Notes: a model not told the origin generated them from the sequence alone. A DNA stretch of 64,000 nucleotides from an uncultured Gemmiger sp. (GCA_944388245.1 CALXIA010000005.1:16216-80215); one strand, 5' to 3'; shown: positions 16,000-24,192, counted from the first letter of the stretch. A program made the numbers and translations.

Positions 16000-17652
16000 T
16001 CAGGGCGTTTCCGGCGTCGGGCTGGGCGACGGCGCGGGGGTCGGCGTGGGTTCCGCCGTGGGGGCCGGGGTGGCCGGCGCGGCGGGTTCCTGGGCGATAT
16101 ACACATTGACGATGGTTTTTTCCACGTCGATGCTGGCGCCGGGTTCCACGTCGGTCTTGACCACGCAGTTGGCCGCGTACTCGCCGTTGTTGGTCAGCAT
16201 CAGCAGGCTGAACCGGATACCGCGGCTGTTCAGTTCCTGTTCCGCGTTCTCCCGGGTAAAGCCGATGATGTTGGGCATCTCGGTCAGTTCCGGCCCTTTG
16301 CTGATGGTCAGCTTGACGACCGGTTCCTCGTCGGTGACGGTGGTGCCCGCCTCCGGGCTCTGGTCCATGATCGCGCCTTCCGGATACTCGGAACTGTACG
16401 CCTCCTCCAGGGTGAACAGGAACCGGGCCGCGTACTCGGTGTTGCTTTGCACCGAACTGTACTGCAGGCCCACAAAGTTCGGGATCGAGATCGGCTGTTC
16501 CTCTGCGGGCTGGCTCGTGCTGCTGGGCGCGCTGCTGTCCGGGGGCGGAGTGCGGCTGCCCCAGCCGATGAGTACCGCCGCCAGCACGATGGCCAGCACC
16601 GCGATCACCCCCAGGGAGATCGCCAGCAGATGCCGCGTGTCCAGGGTGACCGACGGTTGCTTTTTCTCCCGGCCCATCAGCGCGTCGGCGGCGGCCGGCG
16701 AGGCCAGCGCCCCCATCAGTTCCGGCACCGTCTGGATCCGCTCGGCGGGGACCAGCCGCATGGCCGCGGACAGGATGGAGGACACATACCCCGGCACCCG
16801 GCTTTCCGCCCGGGAGGCCGGCAGCAGGCTGTCCCGCACCTGGCGCTGCACCGCGGACAGGGGCTGCGCGCCGGTGACCAGCCGGTAAAACACCGCCGCC
16901 AGACCGTACACATCGGTGTACCGCCCCTCAAATTCCTGGGGCTTGTACTGCTCCGGCGCGGAATAGCCGTCGTACAGCTGGGGCTTCAGCTCGCTGCCCG
17001 CCCGGCGCAGGCCCAGGGTGGCATAGCCGGTCAGCCGGGCCACGCCCCCCTCGGTGAGCAGGATGTTGTCCGGGCAGACGCCCCGGTGCACCAGCCCCGC
17101 TTTATGCAGGGCGGCCACCCCTTCCATGATGGGCTGCATCAGGCTGCGGGCCTCGGCCAAAGGCAGCACGCTGGCCCGCAGGGACAGATACTCCGACAGG
17201 GGTGTGCCCTGGATCTGCTCGGTGACCGCGTAGACGGTCTGGTTTTCCTCCAGCACGTCCAGCACCGCCACCAGGCCGGTGGCGGGGGTGATGCGCTGGA
17301 TCGCCCGGTACAGATCCGCAAAATCCATCCGGGTGGTTTTGAACAGCACCTCGCTGCCGGCTTTGGGCTCCACCTCGCCGGCCGCGTTGCGGCCCTGGCT
17401 CAGGGTTACCGGCAGATACTCCTTGATGACGACCCGCAGCCCGGCGGTATTCTCCACCGCGGCGTAGAGCACGCCCTCCCCATCGGTGTTCAGATGCTGG
17501 CCCAGTGTGTACCGCCCGGCCAGCACGGTGCCGAAGGGCAGCGCTTCGGGCGGGTTGTGGTTTTCAAAGCTTTTGCCGCAAAAGGGGCAGGCCGCGCGCC
17601 CCGCCTGGGTCTTGGACAGGCAGAACGGGCATACCATCTGTGTTGCGCTCAC
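16000..17652 (-). CDS. Membrane PASTA protein with zinc ribbon and degenerate (pseudo)kinase domain
   Basis: 550 residues. Order: a zinc ribbon (C8, C11, C22, C25), a protein-kinase-like domain (about 45-330), a low-complexity linker, one membrane helix near 360 (LLAISLGVIAVLAIVLAAVL), two extracellular PASTA repeats (from PNFVGLQYSSV and from MPNIIGFTRENA), and a Pro/Thr-rich tail. PASTA kinases sense muropeptides or lipid II and control wall growth. Here the ATP-binding Lys is kept (K77 in VVIK), but the catalytic HRD is HRG (189-191) and DFG is TGY (208-210), and the glycine loop is poor. Phosphotransfer is therefore unlikely; a pseudokinase sensor is inferred. GTG at 17652 has AAGGAGG upstream. 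Confidence 0.88.
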   Translation of the reverse strand: MSATQMVCPFCLSKTQAGRAACPFCGKSFENHNPPEALPFGTVLAGRYTLGQHLNTDGEGVLYAAVENTAGLRVVIKEYLPVTLSQGRNAAGEVEPKAGSEVLFKTTRMDFADLYRAIQRITPATGLVAVLDVLEENQTVYAVTEQIQGTPLSEYLSLRASVLPLAEARSLMQPIMEGVAALHKAGLVHRGVCPDNILLTEGGVARLTGYATLGLRRAGSELKPQLYDGYSAPEQYKPQEFEGRYTDVYGLAAVFYRLVTGAQPLSAVQRQVRDSLLPASRAESRVPGYVSSILSAAMRLVPAERIQTVPELMGALASPAAADALMGREKKQPSVTLDTRHLLAISLGVIAVLAIVLAAVLIGWGSRTPPPDSSAPSSTSQPAEEQPISIPNFVGLQYSSVQSNTEYAARFLFTLEEAYSSEYPEGAIMDQSPEAGTTVTDEEPVVKLTISKGPELTEMPNIIGFTRENAEQELNSRGIRFSLLMLTNNGEYAANCVVKTDVEPGASIDVEKTIVNVYIAQEPAAPATPAPTAEPTPTPAPSPSPTPETP

Positions 17653-17679
17653 AGGCAACCCTCCTTTGTGGATAGCGGA

Positions 17680-18417
17680 TCAGCGGTCCAGGTCTTCCTC
17701 GTTCTCCAGGTTGTGCCAGACGTTCTGCACGTCGTCGTCCTCTTCCAGGGCGTCCAGCAGCTTGGCCATGAGTTTCTGGTTGTCCGCGTCGGTGATGGCG
17801 CTGGTGGTGGAGGGCACCATCTCCACCTCGGCGGAGATAAAGTTGTAGCCCTTGTCCTCCAGAGCCTGGCGCACGGCGCTGAAATCGTCCGGGGCGCAGG
17901 TCACTTCCACCACGTCGTCCCCCATATCAAAGTCCTCGGCGCCGGCGTCGAAGCAGTCCTCCATGGTCTTTTCCTCGTCCAGGCCCTCGCCGTCCAGCAC
18001 GATGACCCCCTTCTGGGTGAACATAAAGGCCACACAGCCCATGTTGCCCAGATTGCCGCCAAACTTGTCAAAGTAGTGGCGCAGGTTGGCCGCGGTGCGG
18101 TTGCGGTTGTCGGTCAAGGTCTCCACCATCATGGCGATGCCGCAGGGGCCGTAGCCTTCGTAGGTGATGGACTCGTAGTTCTCCTTCTCGCCGCCCTCAG
18201 CCTTCTTGATGATCCGCTGGATGTTGTCGTTGGGCACGTTCAGGCTCTTGGCCTTGGCGATCAGGTCCCGCAGCTTGCCGTTGGAGTTCGGGTCGCCGCC
18301 GCCCTCACGCACGGCCACCGAGATCTCGCGGCCCACCTTGGTGAACACCTTGGCCTTCTGGCCGTCGGTCTTTTCCTTCTTGCGCTTGATGTTGTTCCAT
18401 TTACTGTGTCCCGACAT
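17680..18417 (-). CDS. yebC: YebC/PmpR-family protein
   Basis: A cytoplasmic DNA-binding or translation-associated regulator family; in several bacteria members act as transcription factors or ease ribosome stalling. At 245 residues it is full length, with the invariant start SGHSKWNNIKRKK, then REGGGDPNSNGKLRDLI and the signature YEGYGPCGIA. The acidic C-terminal end is NEEDLDR. ATG at 18417 with AGGAGG six bases upstream; a longer in-frame start has no ribosome site. The promoter lies against the stop codon of the methyltransferase gene, and the 5' leader holds a hairpin (18456-18471). Confidence 0.95.
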   Translation of the reverse strand: MSGHSKWNNIKRKKEKTDGQKAKVFTKVGREISVAVREGGGDPNSNGKLRDLIAKAKSLNVPNDNIQRIIKKAEGGEKENYESITYEGYGPCGIAMMVETLTDNRNRTAANLRHYFDKFGGNLGNMGCVAFMFTQKGVIVLDGEGLDEEKTMEDCFDAGAEDFDMGDDVVEVTCAPDDFSAVRQALEDKGYNFISAEVEMVPSTTSAITDADNQKLMAKLLDALEEDDDVQNVWHNLENEEDLDR

Positions 18418-18491
18418 GGAAATCCTCCTGTTTATCTGCCCCACAGGGCGTTCTGGGCAGGCACGCCTGCCAATAGTGTCTTAACTAATAT

Positions 18492-18520
18492 AGTGTATCA
18501 CAGCCCTGGGCCGATTTCAA
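18492..18520 (-). promoter_or_regulatory. Promoter of yebC
   Basis: Minus-strand TTGAAA (18515-18520), 17 bp, TACACT (18492-18497). The -35 box is inside the end of the upstream methyltransferase gene. Confidence 0.6.
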
Positions 18521-19880
18521 CCGATCCCAGCAGCCGCAACCCCTTTGGATAGTGGTTTTTTGCCATTCCGCCGCTCACCTTGGCCCCGCCCAGCGGGTAG
18601 CCGTCCACCAATACGGCACACCAGCCGTTCCCGGCCTCGGGCACGGGCACGGGATGCCCCTGCAGGTAGGCTTCCACACGTTCGTCTGCCAGCGGCAGGT
18701 CCAGCCGGTTGCGGCACGCCGCGCCGAAGGCGGTGAACAGGTGGTGTTCCGGCTCAAAGCGCCCCTTGCGCACCGTGCCGGCTGCCACCCCCGCCCGCAG
18801 GATGCGCAGCTTTTTGGCCGCGGCGGGCAGCGGCACAGCGGGCGGCAGGAACAGCCTGTCCCCCCGCGGCAGCGCCGGCCGGTCGGCCAGTTTTGGAAAA
18901 TACTCTTTGGCGAAATTTATCCATTCTTTACAGATCGGAGCGGATTTTGCCGGGCGCACCGGGGGCGTTTCCGGCCCGTCCAGCCGGCGCAGCCGGGCCA
19001 TAAAATGCCCCTCACCCCCCTGGCTGGGCCAGATCCGGCGCACCGCCGCCACATCCAGCGGCAGCCCGCCGGTGCGGTTTTCCTCGCCGGGGCTGCCAAA
19101 GGCGTCGCCGCAACTCTCCAGGGCGAACTCCGGATGGCGGGCCAGGAAAGCCGCCACCTGGCCCTCATCCTCCTCGGGGGCGAAGGTGCAGGTGGAGTAG
19201 ACCAGCAGCCCGCCGGGGGCCAGCATCTTGGCGGCGTTTTCCAGGATCTGCGCCCCCAGGGCGGCGCACTGGCGCACCAGCGCCTCGCTGTGCTGGGTCA
19301 GGGCCTGGGGCTCCTTGCGGAACATCCCCTCGCCGGAGCAGGGGGCATCCACCAGCACCCGGTCAAAAAAGGCAGGGAAAGCCTCAGCCAGGCGGGCGGT
19401 GTCCTCGTTGGTGATCACCCCGTTGGCCACCCCCATCCGTTCCAGGTTGCCCCGCAGGATGGCGGCCCGGCCCGCCTCATACTCGTTGCAGACCAGCAGC
19501 CCCTGCCCCTGCAGCGCCGCGGCCAGCTGGCTGCTCTTGCCGCCGGGGGCGGCGCAGGCGTCCAGCACCTTCATGCCGGGCCGCACCTCCAGCAGGGCGG
19601 CGGGGGCGGCGGCGCTGGGCTCCTGGGAATAGAAGGCCCCCGCGTGGTGGTAGGGATGGCGGCCGGGGTGAAACTCCGGCAGGTCTACAAAAAAACTCTC
19701 CGCGCAGAAGGGCGAGGGCCGCAGCGGCAGCCCGCACCCGGCCACGAACCGCTCCACGGCGCCCCGCAGGGTGTTGACCGTGACCCCGCGGGCCGCCGTG
19801 CCGGCAGCGGGGGTGAGCAGCTGGGAAAAGCGGGGACCAAGCAGCGCCTGTTCCCGCTGATAAAAATATTCGCCTGCCAG
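18498..19880 (-). CDS. RsmF/NOL1-type rRNA (cytosine-C5) methyltransferase, probable CTG start
   Basis: A SAM-dependent RNA m5C methyltransferase. Motifs: LDACAAPGGKSSQLA (SAM site), VLVDAPCSGEGMFRK (PC catalytic segment), YSTCTFAPEEDE (catalytic TC), and a C-terminal PUA-like region. If started at the first GTG (19757) it would lose the conserved N-terminal VNTLRGAVE, which is read in frame upstream along with EYFYQREQALLGPRF. No ATG, GTG or TTG exists between there and the in-frame stop. The only candidate is a CTG at 19880, with GGAAGG nine bases upstream, giving 460 residues. The alternative is a one-base loss in a run of six T just before it. Confidence 0.85.
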   Translation of the reverse strand: MAGEYFYQREQALLGPRFSQLLTPAAGTAARGVTVNTLRGAVERFVAGCGLPLRPSPFCAESFFVDLPEFHPGRHPYHHAGAFYSQEPSAAAPAALLEVRPGMKVLDACAAPGGKSSQLAAALQGQGLLVCNEYEAGRAAILRGNLERMGVANGVITNEDTARLAEAFPAFFDRVLVDAPCSGEGMFRKEPQALTQHSEALVRQCAALGAQILENAAKMLAPGGLLVYSTCTFAPEEDEGQVAAFLARHPEFALESCGDAFGSPGEENRTGGLPLDVAAVRRIWPSQGGEGHFMARLRRLDGPETPPVRPAKSAPICKEWINFAKEYFPKLADRPALPRGDRLFLPPAVPLPAAAKKLRILRAGVAAGTVRKGRFEPEHHLFTAFGAACRNRLDLPLADERVEAYLQGHPVPVPEAGNGWCAVLVDGYPLGGAKVSGGMAKNHYPKGLRLLGSVEIGPGL

Positions 19881-19898
19881 AAAAAACCACCTTCCTTG

Positions 19899-19928
19899 TG
19901 CATATCCGCCCCTTGCGGGGCAACACTA
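19899..19928 (+). promoter_or_regulatory. Possible forespore (sigma-G/F-like) promoter of the small Asn/Thr-rich gene
   Basis: TGCATA (19899-19904), 17 bp, AACACTA (19922-19928), similar to forespore promoters (-35 near TGNATA, -10 near CATNNTA). No housekeeping promoter is evident. Weak, based on pattern only. Confidence 0.3.
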
Positions 19929-19976
19929 TCCTCAGACGGGCCGCACAAGGCGCCCCGCCTGAAAGGAGAAACAAAC

Positions 19977-20135
19977 ATGGACAATCGCAAGACCAGCGCC
20001 AATACCCAGAAGAACGCCCAGAACACCAAGGAACAGTACGGCGAGAACCGCACCGGCAGCCGCAGCACCAACAAGACCACCGGCAGCACCAACAGTGTGG
20101 GCACCCGCAGCACCGACTGCGGCCGGAACAAGTAA
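19977..20135 (+). CDS. Small hydrophilic Asn/Thr/Ser-rich protein, unknown function
   Basis: 52 residues, starting MDNRKTSANTQKNAQNTK and ending in CGRNK. There are no hydrophobic segments, and nearly all residues are Asn, Thr, Ser, Lys, Arg, Gln or Gly; it is probably unstructured. ATG at 19977 has GAAAGGAG seven bases upstream, and the gene is followed by an exceptionally strong terminator, both good signs it is real. Composition recalls small spore proteins such as gamma-type SASP, but no SASP signature is present. A spore role is speculation, supported only by dpaAB in the genome and the forespore-like promoter. Confidence 0.7.
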   Translation: MDNRKTSANTQKNAQNTKEQYGENRTGSRSTNKTTGSTNSVGTRSTDCGRNK

Positions 20136-20153
20136 GTTCCTCTCCTGACAGCG

Positions 20154-20212
20154 GCAGCGCCCGCGATCGGGCTGTATCGGTCAGATCTGACCGGTCCGAT
20201 CGCGGGCGCTGC
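20154..20212 (+). terminator. Long two-level terminator hairpin
   Basis: A 17-bp perfect outer stem (20154-20170 with 20196-20212) encloses a 16-base perfect palindrome (20178-20193); GTTTTTGT follows. It terminates the small Asn/Thr-rich gene and faces mrnC on the other strand. Confidence 0.85.
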
Positions 20213-20228
20213 GTTTTTGTCAAGGGAG

Positions 20229-20666
20229 TCAGCCCTTTTCCGTTTCGCCCGCCTGCCAGACGGTCTCAAACAGCTGCCAGATGCGTTCGCCCTGGCCCTG
20301 CAAAAACAGCCAGCCCAACAACGCCTCGAAACCGGTGGAGGCCCGGTATTCCTCCGGGGTGGCATGCTTGGCCACGGTGGCCTTGCTGGTGTTTTTGCCC
20401 CGGCGCACCACGTTGCGCTCCTGTTCGGTGAGGAGCGGTTCCAGCAAAGCCAGCGCCTGGAACTGAGCCTTGGCGGAGACATACTTCACCGCCTCGCTGT
20501 GCAGCCGGCCGGGCTGCAGGCGGGTGCGCTCCACCAGGCGCTGGCGCACCAGCAGTTCCCACACGCCGTCCCCCACAAACGCCAGGCTCAAAGGGGACTG
20601 TTCGTGGATGTCCACCCCGCCGCCGGGGGCGAACAGCCCGGCGTTGTCCTGCCGATCAGAATACAT
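20229..20666 (-). CDS. mrnC: Mini-ribonuclease III
   Basis: A dimeric RNase III without a dsRNA-binding domain; in Bacillus it matures 23S rRNA ends. The 145 residues match the family. The catalytic segment SLAFVGDGVWELLVRQ contains the key Asp. LHSEAVKYVSAKAQ, then VVRRGKNTS and EYRASTGFEALLGWLFL, follow in the usual order. The ATG at 20666 overlaps the obg stop by 11 bases, so the two are translationally coupled. Confidence 0.92.
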   Translation of the reverse strand: MYSDRQDNAGLFAPGGGVDIHEQSPLSLAFVGDGVWELLVRQRLVERTRLQPGRLHSEAVKYVSAKAQFQALALLEPLLTEQERNVVRRGKNTSKATVAKHATPEEYRASTGFEALLGWLFLQGQGERIWQLFETVWQAGETEKG

Positions 20667-21933
20667 AGTCGAACTCAAACTCCCCGATCTTGATGGTATC
20701 ATCCTCCTGCACGCCCCGGCGCACCAGCTCATCCAGCACGCCGCTCTCCCCCAACTGCCGCTGGAAGTACTGCAGGCTCTCGTAATCCTCCACGTCGCTG
20801 CCCTCCAGGATGCGCTCCAGCCAGGGGGCGTCCACACGCCAGACGTGCTCCGCCTCCTGTTCCACCGTAAAGGCGCGGGGATCCGCCGGGGTCTCGCTGC
20901 GCACAAACTCCGGCTCGTACACCTGCACAGGGGGCAGTTCCTTCAGCCGCTCGTACACAAGCCCGGGCAGCCCGTCCAGCCCCTGCCGGGTGGCGGCGGA
21001 GATGAGCAGGAAGGTCAGGCCCTGGCCCTCGATGAAGGCGCGGAACTCGTCGATCTGTTCCGGCGTCGCGATATCGCACTTGTTGCCCAGCACGATCTGA
21101 GGCCGCTGGGCCAGTTCGGCGCTGAAGTTGGCCAGTTCGTGGTTGATGCGCGCGAAATCCTCCTTCGGGTCCCGGCCTTCACAGCCGGACACGTCCACCA
21201 CATGCAGCAGCAGACGGCAGCGCTCCACATGGCGCAGAAAATCGTGCCCCAGGCCCACGCCCTCGCTGGCGCCCTCGATCAGGCCGGGGATATCGGCGGC
21301 CACAAAGCTGGCCTCCGGCCCCACCCGCACCACGCCCAGCACGGGGGTCAGGGTGGTGAAATGGTAGTTGGCGATCTTGGGGCGGGCGGCACTGATGGCC
21401 GAGATCAGGGTGGATTTGCCCACGTTGGGGAACCCGATCAGCCCCACGTCCGCAATGAGTTTGAGCTCCAGCCGGACCTCAAACTCCTCCCCGGGCAGGC
21501 CGGGTTTGGCAAAGCGGGGGATCTGGCGGGTGGGGCTGGCAAAATGGGTGTTGCCCCAGCCGCCCTTGCCGCCCCGGGCCACCACCACCGGCTCGTCGCC
21601 GGAGATATCGGCCATGACCAGGCCGCTGGCCGCGTCCCGGATCACGGTGCCGCGGGGCACCCGGATCACCAGATCGGGGGCGTTTTTGCCGGTGCAGCGG
21701 CTGCCGGAGCCGTTTTCGCCCGGCTGGGCGGCATACTTGCGCTTATAGCGGAAATCCATCAGGGTGGACAGGTTGTCGTCCGCCACAAAGACCACGTTGC
21801 CGCCCCGGCCGCCGTCGCCGCCGTCCGGCCCGCCGGCCGCCACGAACTTCTCCCGGTGAAAGCTCACCGCGCCGTCGCCGCCCTTGCCGGCCTTGATGAC
21901 GATGCGGGCCACATCCACAAAATTGCTTGCCAC
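20656..21933 (-). CDS. obg: GTPase Obg/CgtA
   Basis: A large-subunit ribosome assembly and stress GTPase. The 425 residues show the glycine-rich Obg fold (1-160: VIKAGKGGDGAVSF, GGPDGGDGGRGG), the G domain (GFPNVGKST, DIPGLIEGA, NKCD) and the C-terminal OCT domain found in Gram-positive members. The start is a GTG at 21933 with AAAGGAGG upstream; a longer frame reaching into rpmA was discarded. It follows rplU-rpmA behind a terminator-like hairpin and is coupled to mrnC. Confidence 0.97.
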   Translation of the reverse strand: MASNFVDVARIVIKAGKGGDGAVSFHREKFVAAGGPDGGDGGRGGNVVFVADDNLSTLMDFRYKRKYAAQPGENGSGSRCTGKNAPDLVIRVPRGTVIRDAASGLVMADISGDEPVVVARGGKGGWGNTHFASPTRQIPRFAKPGLPGEEFEVRLELKLIADVGLIGFPNVGKSTLISAISAARPKIANYHFTTLTPVLGVVRVGPEASFVAADIPGLIEGASEGVGLGHDFLRHVERCRLLLHVVDVSGCEGRDPKEDFARINHELANFSAELAQRPQIVLGNKCDIATPEQIDEFRAFIEGQGLTFLLISAATRQGLDGLPGLVYERLKELPPVQVYEPEFVRSETPADPRAFTVEQEAEHVWRVDAPWLERILEGSDVEDYESLQYFQRQLGESGVLDELVRRGVQEDDTIKIGEFEFDYVF

Positions 21934-21955
21934 AGGCGTTGCGCCTCCTTTCGAC

Positions 21956-21985
21956 AAAAAAGACCGGGCGCTGGGCCCGGCCTTT
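21956..21985 (-). terminator. Terminator/attenuator between rpmA and obg
   Basis: A hairpin with core CCGGGC/GCCCGG (21964-21969 with 21975-21980), extended through one mismatch, then six T on the minus strand (21956-21961). It probably lowers obg expression relative to the ribosomal proteins. Confidence 0.7.
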
Positions 21986-21994
21986 CGCTTGTGA

Positions 21995-22246
21995 TTACTG
22001 CTTGACGCTGACCTTCTTGCGGTCGCGGCCCATGCGCTCAAAGCTGACCTTGCCGTCCACCAGAGCGAACAGGGTGTCGTCGCTGCCCTTGCCCACATTC
22101 TCACCCGGATGGATGTGGGTGCCGCGCTGACGAACCAGAATGTTGCCGGCCAGGACGAACTGACCGTCGGCACGCTTCACGCCCAGACGCTTGGACTCGG
22201 AGTCACGGCCGTTTTTGGTAGAACCTACGCCTTTTTTATGTGCCAT
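21995..22246 (-). CDS. rpmA: Ribosomal protein bL27
   Basis: A 50S subunit protein whose N terminus reaches the peptidyl transferase centre. The 83 residues start [20 protein letters not shown]. Most Firmicutes make L27 with about nine extra residues that the Prp protease removes. Here the ATG at 22246 follows GGAGG by six bases, and the in-frame codons before it contain no start, so the protein starts directly in the Gram-negative-like way. Only 18 bases separate it from rplU, leaving no room for prp. Confidence 0.97.
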   Translation of the reverse strand: MAHKKGVGSTKNGRDSESKRLGVKRADGQFVLAGNILVRQRGTHIHPGENVGKGSDDTLFALVDGKVSFERMGRDRKKVSVKQ

Positions 22247-22264
22247 GGTACATTTCCTCCTTCT

Positions 22265-22576
22265 TTAGGCTTTGATCTCGGTGATTTCCACCTTGGTGTA
22301 GGGCTGACGGTGGCCCATACGGCGGGCGCTGCCCTTCTTGGGGCGATAGGTGATGATGTTCAGCTTCTTGCCCTTGCCGTTCTTGATGACCTTGCCCACA
22401 ACAGAGGCGCCGTCCACGACAGGCGCGCCCACCTTGGCGCTGCCTTCCTCGCCCACGACCAGCACCTGGTCGAAGTTGACGGTCTCGCCCTCGGCCACAG
22501 CCAGCTTCTCCACGAAGATGGTGTCGCCCTGCTGCACACGGTACTGTTTGCCACCGGTAACGATCACTGCGTACAT
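22265..22576 (-). CDS. rplU: Ribosomal protein bL21
   Basis: A 50S subunit protein binding 23S rRNA. The 103 residues have the standard length: YAVIVTGGKQYRVQQGD at the start, then GKVIKNGKGKKLNIITYRPK and KKGSARRMGHRQPYTKV. ATG at 22576 with GAGGA upstream. First gene of the rplU-rpmA-(obg-mrnC) unit, with a good promoter and a structured leader. Confidence 0.97.
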   Translation of the reverse strand: MYAVIVTGGKQYRVQQGDTIFVEKLAVAEGETVNFDQVLVVGEEGSAKVGAPVVDGASVVGKVIKNGKGKKLNIITYRPKKGSARRMGHRQPYTKVEITEIKA

Positions 22577-22655
22577 ATTGGTATCCTCATTTCTTTGAGA
22601 CTCGCTGGTACCTAGGGCGGGTGCGCACACCACTTGCAGAGCCCAGACCATGCGG
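22577..22655 (-). promoter_or_regulatory. Structured rplU leader, candidate L21 leader RNA
   Basis: About 80 nt between the promoter and rplU, with the self-complementary GGTGTGCGCACC and a CTAGGTACCAGCGAGTCTC segment. It resembles in position and content the L21 leader, an autoregulatory element of Firmicutes. The match is from memory of the family and needs a covariance search. Confidence 0.5.
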
Positions 22656-22662
22656 CTTTACT

Positions 22663-22691
22663 ACTATACCACAACCCCCAGCCGATTGCAA
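22663..22691 (-). promoter_or_regulatory. Promoter of rplU-rpmA
   Basis: Minus-strand TTGCAA (22686-22691), 17 bp ending TTGTGG, TATAGT (22663-22668). Confidence 0.75.
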
Positions 22692-22718
22692 GAGGAAAAC
22701 CGGGATTTTTTCGCGGTT

Positions 22719-24167
22719 TCAGGCGGTTTGGCCCGACCCGGCCGCCACCAGCGCCGTAAACAGATACCGGTCCTCCCGGGCGCGGACCCAGACCTGCGCG
22801 CCGGTCGGGGCCAGCGCCAGCCTGTCCAGTTCTTCTTGCGGCAGCCAGGCGCAGACCAGCCAGCGGCAGGCGGTGGGGTCCCCGCCGGACAAACCGAACA
22901 CCCCGGCCAGCATCCCGGTCTCCTCCCCCAGGCTCACCCGGGGGTTGTCCGGCAGATAGCAGGCGGCCAGCGCCGCCTGGTAATAGCCCTGTGCCAGCAC
23001 CGGCTCCCCCGGCTGCACGGCGGCCAGCGCTTCGGTCAGGCGGGCGTAATCCGCCCGTTCCTGCCCCGCCTGCGCCCAGACGGCGGCCACATTTCCCGCG
23101 CCGTATGCCAGGCAGACCGCCAAAACGCCGGCGGCCAGCAGCCTGGGCAGGCAGCGCCCCCAGAGCGCCGCCATCCCCAGCCAGAGCAGCCCCAGGGCCG
23201 GCACCAGATACCGGCCCTGAAAGATCACCCGGGTGGGGTGCAGCAGCTGCTGGGCCGCCATGCCCAGCAGCAGGGTGAGGGCGGCGGCCGCGGCCAGCGC
23301 AAAGCCCTCGGCGGCGGGGCCGTCGGCCCGGCCGCGCAGCGCGAAGCCCACTGCCCCGGCCCCCACCGCCAGCAGCCCCAGCAGGGTGAGCGGCCCCCAG
23401 CCGCTGGAGATGACGAACTCAAGATACTGCCGGATCAGATACAGCGAAAGCGGCACCGTTTTCCCGCCGGAGGATGTGCCGCCCATCTGGCGGAGCAACA
23501 GCGGGACCCAGGGGGCAAACAGGACCAGCGCCCCCACACCGGCAGCCAGCAGGCCGGCGCAGCGGCGCGGCTGGCGCCGAAGCAGCGCCAGCACCGCCAG
23601 GCAGAACAGGGTCAGCCCGGCGGCGGCGCCGGCCCAGTAGTGGGTGTAGAGCGCGGCGGCGGCCAGCACCCCCGCGCCCACCGCCCAGCGGGGACGGGGC
23701 GCGCGGAGCCACTCCACCGCGCACAGCGCCCCCAGCAGCACGAACAGCAGCCCCCAACTGTACATGCGGGCCTCGGCGGCATAGTCCAGCAGCGCGGGCA
23801 TACAGCCCAGACAGACGGTCGCCAGCAGACCAGCCCGCGCGCCAAACAGCCGCCCGCCCCACAGCCCGGCCGCCGCCAGCGCCCCGGCATAGGCCAGCAG
23901 GCTGACCGCCTGGCACAGGAAGGGGTAGCTTTCCGGCCAGAGCGCCCCGGGCAGAGCGCAGAGGGCCTTCAAGAGCAGGTAGTAGAGCGGCGGGTGCACG
24001 TCCTGCCCGGTGAGGGCGATGAGCTCGGCCCAGCTGTGCCGGGCCAGCACCGCCGAAAACTGCTCATCGTACCAGAGCAGGCCGGTGCAGCCCACGGCGG
24101 CCAGCGCCAGGAACACCACGGCGGCGGCCAGGGTCAGCCGGCGCAGGGTCTTGTCGGAGAGGGTCAC
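22719..24167 (-). CDS. GT-C fold membrane glycosyltransferase (GT39/GT83-like)
   Basis: A 482-residue polytopic membrane protein with about ten hydrophobic segments. After the first helix comes WYDEQFSAVLARHSW, with the acidic pair typical of GT-C enzymes, then GQDVHPPLYYLLLKAL, the HPPLYY motif of the ArnT/PMT group. Such enzymes use polyprenyl-phosphate sugars to modify lipids, glycans or proteins outside the membrane. The start is a GTG at 24167 with AGGAGGTG upstream. It lies downstream of folD and is separated from it by a GC-rich hairpin, so it may be the last, weakly read gene of the M16-lgt-folD unit. Substrate unknown. Confidence 0.8.
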   Translation of the reverse strand: MTLSDKTLRRLTLAAAVVFLALAAVGCTGLLWYDEQFSAVLARHSWAELIALTGQDVHPPLYYLLLKALCALPGALWPESYPFLCQAVSLLAYAGALAAAGLWGGRLFGARAGLLATVCLGCMPALLDYAAEARMYSWGLLFVLLGALCAVEWLRAPRPRWAVGAGVLAAAALYTHYWAGAAAGLTLFCLAVLALLRRQPRRCAGLLAAGVGALVLFAPWVPLLLRQMGGTSSGGKTVPLSLYLIRQYLEFVISSGWGPLTLLGLLAVGAGAVGFALRGRADGPAAEGFALAAAAALTLLLGMAAQQLLHPTRVIFQGRYLVPALGLLWLGMAALWGRCLPRLLAAGVLAVCLAYGAGNVAAVWAQAGQERADYARLTEALAAVQPGEPVLAQGYYQAALAACYLPDNPRVSLGEETGMLAGVFGLSGGDPTACRWLVCAWLPQEELDRLALAPTGAQVWVRAREDRYLFTALVAAGSGQTA

Positions 24168-24192
24168 GGGCGCACCTCCTTGCGCAAACGAA

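Noticed and set aside
15436-18552. Plus-strand open frame of 1038 codons
   Set aside because: Crosses pheT in another frame, a terminator, and the PASTA and YebC genes on the other strand; not a gene.
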